Shown: in pieces, positions 1-6,584 of the stretch
Numbering within the stretch: the stretch's first letter is position 1
How the letters are laid out: the number at the start of each line of letters is the position of its first letter
NCBI GenBank assembly: GCA_945865705.1
Contig: CAMBEY010000005.1
Span: 1-31,526, forward strand
Source of the DNA: Candidatus Sulfopaludibacter sp. SbA3
Lineage (GTDB): Bacteria > Acidobacteriota > Terriglobia > 2-12-FULL-54-10
DNA: 31,526 nucleotides
Direction: 5' to 3'
Translations under genes and position numbers: made by a program
The notes under the pieces: generated by a model
The model's database searches: none
What the model was told of the DNA's origin: nothing
Seen by the model: the letters and a program-made list of their open reading frames with translations, nothing else

Positions 1-3
1 AAA

Positions 4-61
4 CGACCCTGAAAGGGTCGCACATTCCTCCGGTCGGATGGGTGCGACCCTTTCAGGGTCG
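4..61. repeat. Long inverted repeat, REP-like, nested palindrome
   Basis: Bases 4-23 and 42-61 are perfect 20-base reverse complements with an 18-base loop. Each arm is itself a small hairpin: CGACCCT, a 3-base loop, then AGGGTCG. It lies beyond the 3' end of the minus-strand folK cluster. There is no T-tract, so it is not a classical intrinsic terminator, although a transcript through it would fold strongly. Confidence 0.85.
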
Positions 62-82
62 AACTGTTTCTTGCTTGGTTTT

Positions 83-192
83 CCGGGGGCGTTGCCCCCG
101 GCTATCCTATGCATCCCCTACAGGGATGGTTGTGGGGCACCGGTAATTACCCACTCAAACGTGAATTCATCCCTTCGCTGCGCTCAGGATGA
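83..192. repeat. Cluster of three short REP-like hairpins
   Basis: Three palindromes follow each other: CCGGGGGC-GTT-GCCCCCGG at 83-101, CATCCC/GGGATG at 112-128, and TCATCC/GGATGA at 167-192. With the inverted repeat at 4-61 they fill the non-coding space after folK. The arrangement resembles the mosaic palindromic intergenic elements of many high-GC soil bacteria. No coding sequence is supported here. Confidence 0.65.
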
Positions 193-213
193 CAACCGAG
201 AAATTGGTGCGAA

Positions 214-717
214 CTAGGAAGCGCTGCCGTACAACCGCACGGCAGGCTTTTCAGGCAACAGCGCCAGCGCGCTTGCAACGGTGTGGTTCGTTCCCGGTAT
301 CGACAACTGCGAGGCCAGCTCGCACAGCGGCTGCAGCACGAATCGCCGCTCGATCATGCGCGGATGCGGGATGGTCAGCTCGTCGCTCCGCATCACCAAA
401 TCCCCATAGAGCAGAATGTCGATGTCCAGCGTGCGCGGGCCCTGGGGAACCGTGCGTTCGCGCCCAAGCTGCAATTCGATATGCTGAAGCTGATGCAGCA
501 ACTTGAGAGGCGAAAGCGTCGTGCTGATCTCTACGACACAGTTCAAGAACAACGGCTGACCTAGATAATCCACTGGCTCCGTCTCATAAATTGACGAAGT
601 GCTGTCCAACGTGTTGCTCCCTTCGCGTATCAGATGAGAGGCTTGCTGTAGATTGTAAAATCTATCGCCGATATTGCTTCCCAAAGACAAATAGACACTA
701 GTGGAGTGAATTGACAT
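214..717 (-). CDS. folK: 2-amino-4-hydroxy-6-hydroxymethyldihydropteridine diphosphokinase (HPPK)
   Basis: This cytoplasmic folate-pathway enzyme transfers pyrophosphate from ATP to 6-hydroxymethyl-7,8-dihydropterin. The 167-residue product has the usual length for HPPK. It opens with the family signature SLGSNIGDR and has YETEPVDYLGQPLFLNCV in the pterin-binding region. It also has the diagnostic PRTLDIDILLYGD and IPHPRMIERRFVLQPL motifs. I chose ATG at 717; a GTG one codon upstream is equally possible, and neither has a clear Shine-Dalgarno. It begins about 15 bases after the preceding secreted-protein gene and is the last gene of the minus-strand run. No folB or folP is adjacent, so the operon is not a folate operon. 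Confidence 0.95.
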   Translation of the reverse strand: MSIHSTSVYLSLGSNIGDRFYNLQQASHLIREGSNTLDSTSSIYETEPVDYLGQPLFLNCVVEISTTLSPLKLLHQLQHIELQLGRERTVPQGPRTLDIDILLYGDLVMRSDELTIPHPRMIERRFVLQPLCELASQLSIPGTNHTVASALALLPEKPAVRLYGSAS

Positions 718-732
718 CACAGGGTTTCAGAA

Positions 733-1146
733 TCACACGCCAACATGCAGATTAACCGATATGCGATTTCGACGATTGGCATCTTTAGAAACAATTATGG
801 TTCCAACTTCCGACTGAAATCCATCCATTGTTGCCTTGTACATGTACGTACCATTAGGAACATTTCTCATACTGAAGCGCTCGCTCTTATCGGTTTTGAC
901 TCCTCGTATGTGTTCCAATTTTCCTGGGCCCCTAATCTCGAAGATTGCATCCCGCAACGGAGCCAAACTGGGGTCCAATATGACCCCTTGGACAGAGACC
1001 ACGGTAATCTTCTCTTCGTTTTCATTAATGATGTGCTCGTCCGAAGACCGAGTGAAACCCTTCAACCAATCCACAGGTAGCCGACTCTGAGCAAAGACTA
1101 CAGACGAGGAAATCAAAAGAGCGGCAATCAATAATCGCCCATTCAT
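733..1146 (-). CDS. Small secreted carboxypeptidase-regulatory-like domain protein
   Basis: The 137-residue product starts with a cleavable-looking signal peptide (MNGRLLIAALLISSSVVFAQ). After it comes one beta-sandwich of the carboxypeptidase regulatory-like type: VQGVILDPSLAPLRDAIFEI, then a SERFSMRNVPNGTYMYKATM stretch typical of CarboxypepD_reg folds. That fold also heads the large TonB receptors of this window, but here it stands alone with no catalytic or barrel domain. ATG at 1146 is preferred over TTG at 1155 because GAGG lies 8 bases upstream. That SD overlaps the ruvB stop codon (TGAGG), so the two genes are translationally close. The ligand or partner is unknown; it probably acts in the periplasm or at the cell surface. 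Confidence 0.75.
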   Translation of the reverse strand: MNGRLLIAALLISSSVVFAQSRLPVDWLKGFTRSSDEHIINENEEKITVVSVQGVILDPSLAPLRDAIFEIRGPGKLEHIRGVKTDKSERFSMRNVPNGTYMYKATMDGFQSEVGTIIVSKDANRRNRISVNLHVGV

Positions 1147-1156
1147 ATTCAACACC

Positions 1157-2194
1157 TCAGAATAAACCGCGCTGGCGCGCGTTGGGCGTCAGGCCGAAAT
1201 GCTGGTAAGCCAGCGAGGTCGCGCAGCGGCCGCGCGGCGTCAGTTGCAGGTAGCCTTGCTGGATCAGATACGGCTCGTAGACTTCCTCGATGGTGTCGGA
1301 CTGCTCGCTCAAAGATGCCGCCAGAGTATTCACGCCTACCGGACCGCCGTTGTACTTCTCGATGATGGTGAGCAGCAGCTTGCGATCCATCTCGTCGAAG
1401 CCGCAGGGGTCCACTTCCAGCATGTCGAGGGCGGCGCGGCCCACGGCGGCGGTGATGACGCCGTCGGCCTTCACCTGCGCGAAGTCGCGCACGCGGCGCA
1501 GCAATCGATTGGCCACGCGCGGCGTGCCGCGGCTGCGGCTGGCGATCTCGGCTGCGCCCTCCGTGTCGATCTCCACTTTTAGTATCTCTGCCGAACGGCG
1601 CACGATGATCTGAATCTCGTCGGGAGTGTAGAAGTCGAGCCGATGCACGATGCCGAAGCGCCCGCGCAGCGGACTGGTCAGCAGACCCGCGCGCGTGGTG
1701 GCGCCGACGAGCGTGAAGTGCGGCACCTGCATTTTGATGGTGCGCGCCGCCGGCCCCTGCCCCACCATATAGTCAATACAGAAGTCTTCCATGGCCGGAT
1801 AAAGCAGTTCTTCAAGCTGTGGATTCAGGCGGTGAATCTCGTCGATGAACAGCACCTGAAACTGTTCGACGTTACTCAAGATCGCGGCGAGACTTCCTTT
1901 GTCCTCGATGACCGGGCCGGAGGTTCCTTGGAACGCGACGTTCAGTTCCTTGGCAATGATGGTGGCCAGCGTGGTCTTGCCGAGGCCCGGCGGGCCGTAG
2001 AGCAAAATGTGGTCGATGCAATCGCCGCGCGCCTTGGCGGCTTCAATGGCGATCGACAGATTGTCCTTCACCTTCTGCTGGCCAATGTACTCGTTTAGCC
2101 GCTCAGGTCGCAGCGAGTATTCAAACAACTGCTCGCCGGGCAGCACGCTGCCGGTGATGATGCGTTCTGGTTCGTTTTGGGTCATCAAGGACAT
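1157..2194 (-). CDS. ruvB: Holliday junction branch migration ATPase RuvB
   Basis: This AAA+ motor drives branch migration of Holliday junctions together with RuvA. The protein has Walker A GPPGLGKTTLA, Walker B VLFIDEIHRL, a GATTRAGLLTSPLRGRFGI stretch (sensor 1 and arginine-finger region), and a C-terminal winged helix ending in LQLTPRGRCAT. Its 345 residues match the family. The start is uncertain: ATG at 2194 is used, ATG at 2185 or GTG at 2215 are alternatives, and none has a strong ribosome binding site. It is separated from ruvA by a small SRPBCC gene and a 28-base inverted repeat, so the usual ruvA-ruvB adjacency is interrupted. Confidence 0.97.
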   Translation of the reverse strand: MSLMTQNEPERIITGSVLPGEQLFEYSLRPERLNEYIGQQKVKDNLSIAIEAAKARGDCIDHILLYGPPGLGKTTLATIIAKELNVAFQGTSGPVIEDKGSLAAILSNVEQFQVLFIDEIHRLNPQLEELLYPAMEDFCIDYMVGQGPAARTIKMQVPHFTLVGATTRAGLLTSPLRGRFGIVHRLDFYTPDEIQIIVRRSAEILKVEIDTEGAAEIASRSRGTPRVANRLLRRVRDFAQVKADGVITAAVGRAALDMLEVDPCGFDEMDRKLLLTIIEKYNGGPVGVNTLAASLSEQSDTIEEVYEPYLIQQGYLQLTPRGRCATSLAYQHFGLTPNARQRGLF

Positions 2195-2224
2195 TGTAGC
2201 GCGTGACCGTGCCACACGCCCACG

Positions 2225-2345
2225 GAGCTGCGCGCGTCAGCAAGCGGACACGATTGCGTGACCACTTCGGCCACAGGCAAGTAGTATCCACGCCCCAGTG
2301 CGTTACGTCCCAACGACCGTGTCCGCTTGCTGATGCGCGCGGCTC
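2225..2345. repeat. Imperfect 28-bp inverted repeat, palindromic element copy 1
   Basis: Bases 2225-2252 and 2318-2345 are reverse complements with two mismatches across 28 positions. They enclose a 65-base loop. The element fills the gap between the SRPBCC gene stop and ruvB. Its right arm (from GTCCGCTT to GGCTCTGTGAC) aligns without gaps to the right arm of the element at 3514-3605, 22 of 31 positions identical. The two are therefore members of one repeat family. Confidence 0.8.
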
Positions 2346-2361
2346 TGTGACCTAAACACCG

Positions 2362-2838
2362 TCAGGCGGGCTTGGCCTGCTCCACCCAATGGAGAGCCTG
2401 AGCGTGGACCGCGAGATTCTCCAGCTCCTGCTTGTAAATCGGCAGCAACAGGCGCGGCACCATCCATTTCTGGAAGTAGCCCGCGATTCCCGGCACATTC
2501 ATCACAGTGTGAAATGTGACCCGCGATTGGTTTGGGTCCGCTTCGTGATCAACAGTAAAAATGGTCTGCGAATCCTGATCGATAAATTTTTCGACCAACA
2601 CGCGTCCTGGCTCCGGCTCGCTGATGATGGCGCGGAAAGTTTGCGTGCGGCCCAGCAAGCGCGTGCCGCAACGGAACACGGTTCCCGCGCCGTAGCCGCC
2701 CTGCTCGACCACCAGGTCCAGAAAGGGTGGTTTAGGAAGAATGCGAGGGTGGCCGTCACGGTAATCCGCGATCACCGAATAGACGATGCGCGGCGGAGCT
2801 GGCACAATTCGCGATGCTTGAAATTCGATAATCGGCAA
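2362..2838 (-). CDS. SRPBCC-family (START/polyketide-cyclase-like) protein
   Basis: The open frame continues to 3207, but only the part from about 2838 looks like a protein. The upstream stretch lies inside ruvA in another frame and is Arg/Cys/Ser-rich shadow sequence. I place the start at TTG 2838 (MPIIEFQASR...), with GAGGGA upstream and 16 bases after the ruvA stop. The 158-residue product has the SRPBCC layout: IIEFQASRIVPAPPRIVYSV for strand 1 and helix, then beta strands with GTVFRCGTRLLGRTQTF, then a long C-terminal helix. These proteins bind hydrophobic ligands in a deep cavity; the ligand here is unknown. Linkage to RuvAB does not imply a repair function. Confidence 0.8.
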   Translation of the reverse strand: MPIIEFQASRIVPAPPRIVYSVIADYRDGHPRILPKPPFLDLVVEQGGYGAGTVFRCGTRLLGRTQTFRAIISEPEPGRVLVEKFIDQDSQTIFTVDHEADPNQSRVTFHTVMNVPGIAGYFQKWMVPRLLLPIYKQELENLAVHAQALHWVEQAKPA

Positions 2839-2854
2839 AACTTCACATCCCTCA

Positions 2855-3502
2855 CTACTTCGCAGCAAAAAACTTGCGGGCCAGCAGGCGCAGGCTGATG
2901 CGCAGCACTTGCTCGAAATCGCCGTCGGGCCCCTCTGGGTGGTTCTTGCGGACCTCGCGTACCGCCGCTTCGGCATTCGAGCGATTATAACCAAGGTTGA
3001 CCAGAGCGGAGAGCACGTCTTCATCCTCTCCTCTGAATTCACCAGTTGCCGAGTGGCGCGAGGGTTCCGACGCAGAGGCTTCTGAGCTGGACGCGGCCAG
3101 CAGGTCGAGCTTGTCGCGCAACTCGAGCACCAACCGCTCGGCGGTCTTGCGGCCCACGCCGGGGATGTGCGTGAGTGACACCAGATCGCCTTTGCGCAGC
3201 GCGGCAATCATCTCGTCCAATTCGAGCCCCGAAAGAATCGTAATCGCCAGCTTCGGTCCGACGCCGGAGACGCTCATGAGTTTTTCGAACAGGATTTTCT
3301 CGCGCTCGGTTTTGAAGCCAAACAGCGCCAGCGCATCCTCACGCACGTGCGTGTGAATGTGCAGCGCGGCCTCGCGGCCTTCCTCTTCGAGGCCGTAGAA
3401 CGTGGAGACGGGAATGATGACGTCGTAGCCAACGCCGCCCGCATCAATCACGACGCGGTTGGGCCGTTTGAAGCGAACTGTTCCTCGCAGGTAAGCAATC
3501 AT
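2855..3502 (-). CDS. ruvA: Holliday junction DNA-binding protein RuvA
   Basis: RuvA binds the four-way junction as a tetramer and loads RuvB. The 215-residue protein starts MIAYLRGTVRFKRPNRVVID, an OB-fold N-terminus with the common MIxxLxG opening. It has two helix-hairpin-helix motifs (around SVSGVGPKLAITILS and HIPGVGRKTAERLVLEL). It ends in domain III (DVLSALVNLGYNRSNAEAAV), which contacts RuvB. It is slightly long because of a low-complexity Ser/Ala/Glu linker before domain III. A 31-bp inverted repeat lies directly upstream. Confidence 0.97.
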   Translation of the reverse strand: MIAYLRGTVRFKRPNRVVIDAGGVGYDVIIPVSTFYGLEEEGREAALHIHTHVREDALALFGFKTEREKILFEKLMSVSGVGPKLAITILSGLELDEMIAALRKGDLVSLTHIPGVGRKTAERLVLELRDKLDLLAASSSEASASEPSRHSATGEFRGEDEDVLSALVNLGYNRSNAEAAVREVRKNHPEGPDGDFEQVLRISLRLLARKFFAAK

Positions 3503-3513
3503 AGATTGGTTTT

Positions 3514-3605
3514 TTACAGAGCCACGACCGTAAGGAAGTGGACCCGCTTGACGATTATCAATGACCGTCGAGCCGGTCCACTTCCTTACGGTCGTGGCTC
3601 TGTAA
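3514..3605. repeat. Perfect 31-bp inverted repeat, palindromic element copy 2
   Basis: Bases 3514-3544 and 3575-3605 are perfect 31-base reverse complements with a 30-base loop. The element fills the whole gap between the carboxyltransferase stop (3609) and the ruvA start (3502). A read-through mRNA would form a very stable hairpin 11 bases before the ruvA ATG. That could attenuate, stabilise or separate the two transcripts. It is related to the element at 2225-2345. A T-tract (3509-3515 on the plus strand) flanks it, but it is on the wrong strand for terminating minus-strand transcription. Confidence 0.92.
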
Positions 3606-3608
3606 CAC

Positions 3609-5162
3609 CTATACCGGCATCAGGCCGTGTTTCTTGACGGGGCGGTCGACGCGCTTGTTGCGCAGAATCTCAAGCGACTGGAATAACCGCCAGCGCGTCT
3701 CGCGCGGAAGGATGGCGGAGTGCGCGTACTGCTTGGCCACCGCCTCGAATGGGCCCGTGAAGCGTTCTTCGAATTCGGCGATGCGCATGGCGCGCACTGC
3801 CTCGCCGTCTTCAGCGGCTTCAATCTCCTGGCGGTAGAGAACATTCACCGCGCCGGATGCGCCCATCACGGCCAGTTCGACGCCGGGCCATACAAAAACC
3901 TGATCGGCACCCATCTCGCGCGTACACATGGCCTGCTTTGCGCCGCCGTAACCCTTGCGCAGATACAGTGTGATCATCGGCACGGTGGCCTCGGCATAGG
4001 AATAGAGCATCTTCGCGCCGTGGCGTATGATGCCGCGCTGCTCCTGCTTGGTGCCCGGCAGGTAGCCAGGCATGTCCACAAGAGTGATGATGGGAATATT
4101 GAACGCGTCGCAGAAGCGGATGAAGCGCGCGCCTTTGTCCGAACAATCCACGTCGAGGCTGCCGCCCATGAACTTGGGCTGGTTGGCCACGAAGCCCACC
4201 GGGTATCCACCGATCTGCCCAAACCCGGTAACCAGGTTGCGCGCGAAGCGCGGCTTGATCTCGAAAAATCTTCCATGATCGGCGATGCGTGTGATGATGC
4301 CCTTGACGTCATAGAGACGCTTGGGGTCTTCCGGGACGTAGGTCTCGAAATCCTCGATCATGCGGTCGGCCGGGTCGTCGCAGACCTCGCGCGGCGGTGT
4401 CTCGCCGCAATTCTGCGGAATGTAGCGCATCAGATCACGAATCTGGTTGAGGCAGTCCTCGTCATTCTCGGCGATGATGTCGTTCACGCCGGAGATCTCG
4501 GCGTGCATCTTCCAGCCGCCGAGCTGTTCCATGGTAACGTCTTCGCCGGTAACAGCCTTGATGACCGGCGGGCCGGTGATGAACATCTGGCTGGTTTCCT
4601 TCACTTGAATGATGAAGTCAGTCAGCGCGGGCGCGTAGGAGGCCACGCCGATGCAGGGGCCCATGATGGCGGAAATTTGTGGGACCGCGCCCGAGCATAG
4701 CACATTCTCGCGGAACACCTTGCCGATGGCGCGGGTAACGTCTAGACCCTCTTGAATGCGTGCGCCGAGCGAATCCATCAGGCCGATCACGGGCAGGCCC
4801 AGGCGGCGGGCGGTCTCATGCACATAGGCGATCTTCTCGCCGTGCGCCGCGCCCACGGTGCCGGCCAGCACGGTGCGGTCCTGCGCGTAGGCATAGACGG
4901 GACGCCCGTTGATCTTGCCGTATCCGGCGACCACGCCGTCGGTAGGCTCGCGCTTTTCGGCCATGCCGAAGTCCACGCTCTGCGACTCAGCGAGCATGAA
5001 CTCCTCGACGAACGAGCCGGGATCAAGCAGCTTGGCCAGCCGCTCGCGCGCCGTCCACTTGCCCTCCTTGTGCTGCTTGTCGATGGCCTTGGGGTTGCCG
5101 CGCTGCACGCGCTCTTCCAGCTTGAGCAGCTTGTCGTACAATTCGCTGTAAGACTTCGGCAT
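3609..5162 (-). CDS. Acyl-CoA carboxylase carboxyltransferase subunit (propionyl-CoA carboxylase beta / methylmalonyl-CoA decarboxylase alpha type)
   Basis: This crotonase-superfamily carboxyltransferase moves CO2 between carboxybiotin and an acyl-CoA, most likely propionyl/methylmalonyl-CoA. The 517-residue length fits the PccB/MmdA family. Visible motifs are GKWTARERLAKLLDPGSF near the N-terminus, MDSLGARIQEG and IMGPCIGVASYAPALTDF in the N-terminal domain, and VDMPGYLPGTKQEQRGIIRHGAK and LRKGYGGAKQAM in the C-terminal domain (acyl-CoA and biotin pockets). ATG 5162 is preceded by AAAGGG at good spacing; the frame runs 17 codons further upstream without family similarity. No biotin carboxylase or BCCP gene is nearby, so PccB and MmdA cannot be separated from this window. 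Confidence 0.93.
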   Translation of the reverse strand: MPKSYSELYDKLLKLEERVQRGNPKAIDKQHKEGKWTARERLAKLLDPGSFVEEFMLAESQSVDFGMAEKREPTDGVVAGYGKINGRPVYAYAQDRTVLAGTVGAAHGEKIAYVHETARRLGLPVIGLMDSLGARIQEGLDVTRAIGKVFRENVLCSGAVPQISAIMGPCIGVASYAPALTDFIIQVKETSQMFITGPPVIKAVTGEDVTMEQLGGWKMHAEISGVNDIIAENDEDCLNQIRDLMRYIPQNCGETPPREVCDDPADRMIEDFETYVPEDPKRLYDVKGIITRIADHGRFFEIKPRFARNLVTGFGQIGGYPVGFVANQPKFMGGSLDVDCSDKGARFIRFCDAFNIPIITLVDMPGYLPGTKQEQRGIIRHGAKMLYSYAEATVPMITLYLRKGYGGAKQAMCTREMGADQVFVWPGVELAVMGASGAVNVLYRQEIEAAEDGEAVRAMRIAEFEERFTGPFEAVAKQYAHSAILPRETRWRLFQSLEILRNKRVDRPVKKHGLMPV

Positions 5163-5405
5163 TCTGCAAACCCTTTCAGTGTGGACACTTGACGCCTTGC
5201 ACGGCGCTCGCATTCGAGTTCAAGCGAGATCATCGACAGCCGCTTTGGCCAGGAGGAAATCGGACTTTTATCGTAAGGCGAAATGGCCGAAAACACAAGC
5301 AAGCGGAGATCGCTGGCGTCTCAGGTGAAAAATGCTTGCTGGTAGCTGTTGGTGCTGCGTCCCTGGCGAATGTGCTAGAATCGCCAAAAGGTTGCGGAGG
5401 TTCAA

Positions 5406-6131
5406 TTGCTGAATCGAGATGACCGGGGCTGGTTCGTGAGAAGTAGATTGCGGAACTCTCGCCGCGCTCTTGTCTCCAAACGAGGGAAATTCTTTGCCGC
5501 AATTTTTGCCGTGCTGCTGTGGAGTCTTCCACTTCCGGCACAATTCTCGGCCAATGAGTTGGCGCCGCCGCCGGAGATGATCGGCAAGGTGGCTCCGCGC
5601 TGGAACCTGCGCGCATGGGTTAACTTACCGGCCAACTCCCCAATACTGGAGACCGCCAAGCTGCGCGGGAAGGTGATTTTGCTCCGTTTCTTGAATGACA
5701 GTCCGCAGGGAGCCGCGGGCCTGCGCGATCTTATCAAGACCTATCAGGCACAGGGCCTGGCCCCAGTCGGCATCTATGCGCCTTCGCCAACACCCACTTC
5801 AGTTGACCCGGCGGAAGTGAGTGATCTTGCCTTGGCCCTGTCATTCAATTTCCCCATTGGGATTGACTCCACTTGGCAGACGGTTAATCGCTATTGGATG
5901 AACCGCGCCGACGTGGAGGGCCTGGCGGCAACATTTCTAATCGATCGGCAGGGTTTGGTGCGCTATGTGCAACCCGATGGCCGATATGAGAAAAATTCTC
6001 GCGACCGCGCCGCACGCCGCAATTATGAGAATCTTGAGAAGATCATTCAGACCCTGCTAGCCGAGCCCGCTCCGGAGGCGATGGAAGACGCAGCGGCGGC
6101 GGCCCCCACGGCGGCAACTCCCGGCGGATAA
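5406..6131 (+). CDS. TlpA/redoxin-like thioredoxin-fold protein lacking all cysteines
   Basis: The 241-residue product has an Arg-rich N-terminus, then a hydrophobic segment (FFAAIFAVLLWSLPLPAQF) that serves as signal peptide or membrane anchor. The rest is a thioredoxin-like domain: KLRGKVILLRFLNDSPQGAAGLRDL where TlpA proteins have the WCxxC active site, then VGIYAPSP, NFPIGIDSTWQTVNRYW, and AATFLIDRQGLVRYVQPDGRY. There is no cysteine in the whole protein, so it cannot act as a thiol-disulfide reductase. A scaffold or binding role is more likely. TTG at 5406 is used because GCGGAGG lies 5 bases upstream. A Pro/Ala-rich tail ends the protein. The XRE gene follows 11 bases after the stop, suggesting co-transcription. 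Confidence 0.8.
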   Translation: MLNRDDRGWFVRSRLRNSRRALVSKRGKFFAAIFAVLLWSLPLPAQFSANELAPPPEMIGKVAPRWNLRAWVNLPANSPILETAKLRGKVILLRFLNDSPQGAAGLRDLIKTYQAQGLAPVGIYAPSPTPTSVDPAEVSDLALALSFNFPIGIDSTWQTVNRYWMNRADVEGLAATFLIDRQGLVRYVQPDGRYEKNSRDRAARRNYENLEKIIQTLLAEPAPEAMEDAAAAAPTAATPGG

Positions 6132-6142
6132 TCCGGCCGGCT

Positions 6143-6556
6143 ATGGTACACTTTGCGGCGATGGCTGAGGATGAAAGGATTGGAAGCAGCGAAATGAATC
6201 TAGGCGAAGCGATCAAGAATATCCGTCAGGCCAAAGGACTCTCGCAAGGGGAGATGCAGAAGCGCACTGGCATCCTGCGCTCGTATCTTTCACGTGTGGA
6301 AAATGGCCACACCATTCCCTCACTGGCCACGCTGCAAAGGCTTGCTTCCGCCATGGGCGTGACGCTTGCTGACTTCTTTTCTCCCGACGGCAAGCCCTCC
6401 GCGGAATCGCTGGCGGTCGCCGCCGCCCAAGCCAACGATCCAGCCAGCCAGCATTTGGCGGAGTTGAAGACCCTCCTGCCGCAGCTTACCACGCAGCAGC
6501 GCGACCAATTGCTGGATATGGTCAAGGATATGGCCGCCGCCCTGCGCCGCTCGTAA
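6143..6556 (+). CDS. XRE-family helix-turn-helix transcriptional regulator
   Basis: The 137-residue protein has a Cro/C1-type HTH: LGEAIKNIRQAKGLSQGEMQ, then GILRSYLSRVENGHTIPSLA, then TLQRLASAMGVTLADFF. SYLSRVENG is the recognition-helix region. A C-terminal segment of about 65 residues, rich in Ala and Leu, may support oligomerisation and has no ligand-binding signature. The start is uncertain: ATG at 6143, 6161 or 6194 (just before the HTH) are all in frame without a clear SD. The gene follows the thioredoxin-fold gene closely and converges on hemL 28 bases downstream. Targets cannot be inferred. Confidence 0.88.
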   Translation: MVHFAAMAEDERIGSSEMNLGEAIKNIRQAKGLSQGEMQKRTGILRSYLSRVENGHTIPSLATLQRLASAMGVTLADFFSPDGKPSAESLAVAAAQANDPASQHLAELKTLLPQLTTQQRDQLLDMVKDMAAALRRS

Positions 6557-6584
6557 CCGCTTCATTCCAAATTGCGTGGCTCTG

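Noticed and set aside
2362..3207. A 281-residue protein starting at 3207 with an extended N-terminus on the SRPBCC domain
   Set aside because: The first 120 residues lie inside ruvA in another frame and are Arg/Cys/Ser-rich without domain character; the TTG at 2838 with GAGGGA upstream fits the family length.
3720..4700. A 326-residue plus-strand open frame
   Set aside because: It is the antisense shadow of the carboxyltransferase gene, whose motifs are unambiguous; the frame is His/Ala/Gly-rich as expected for such shadows.
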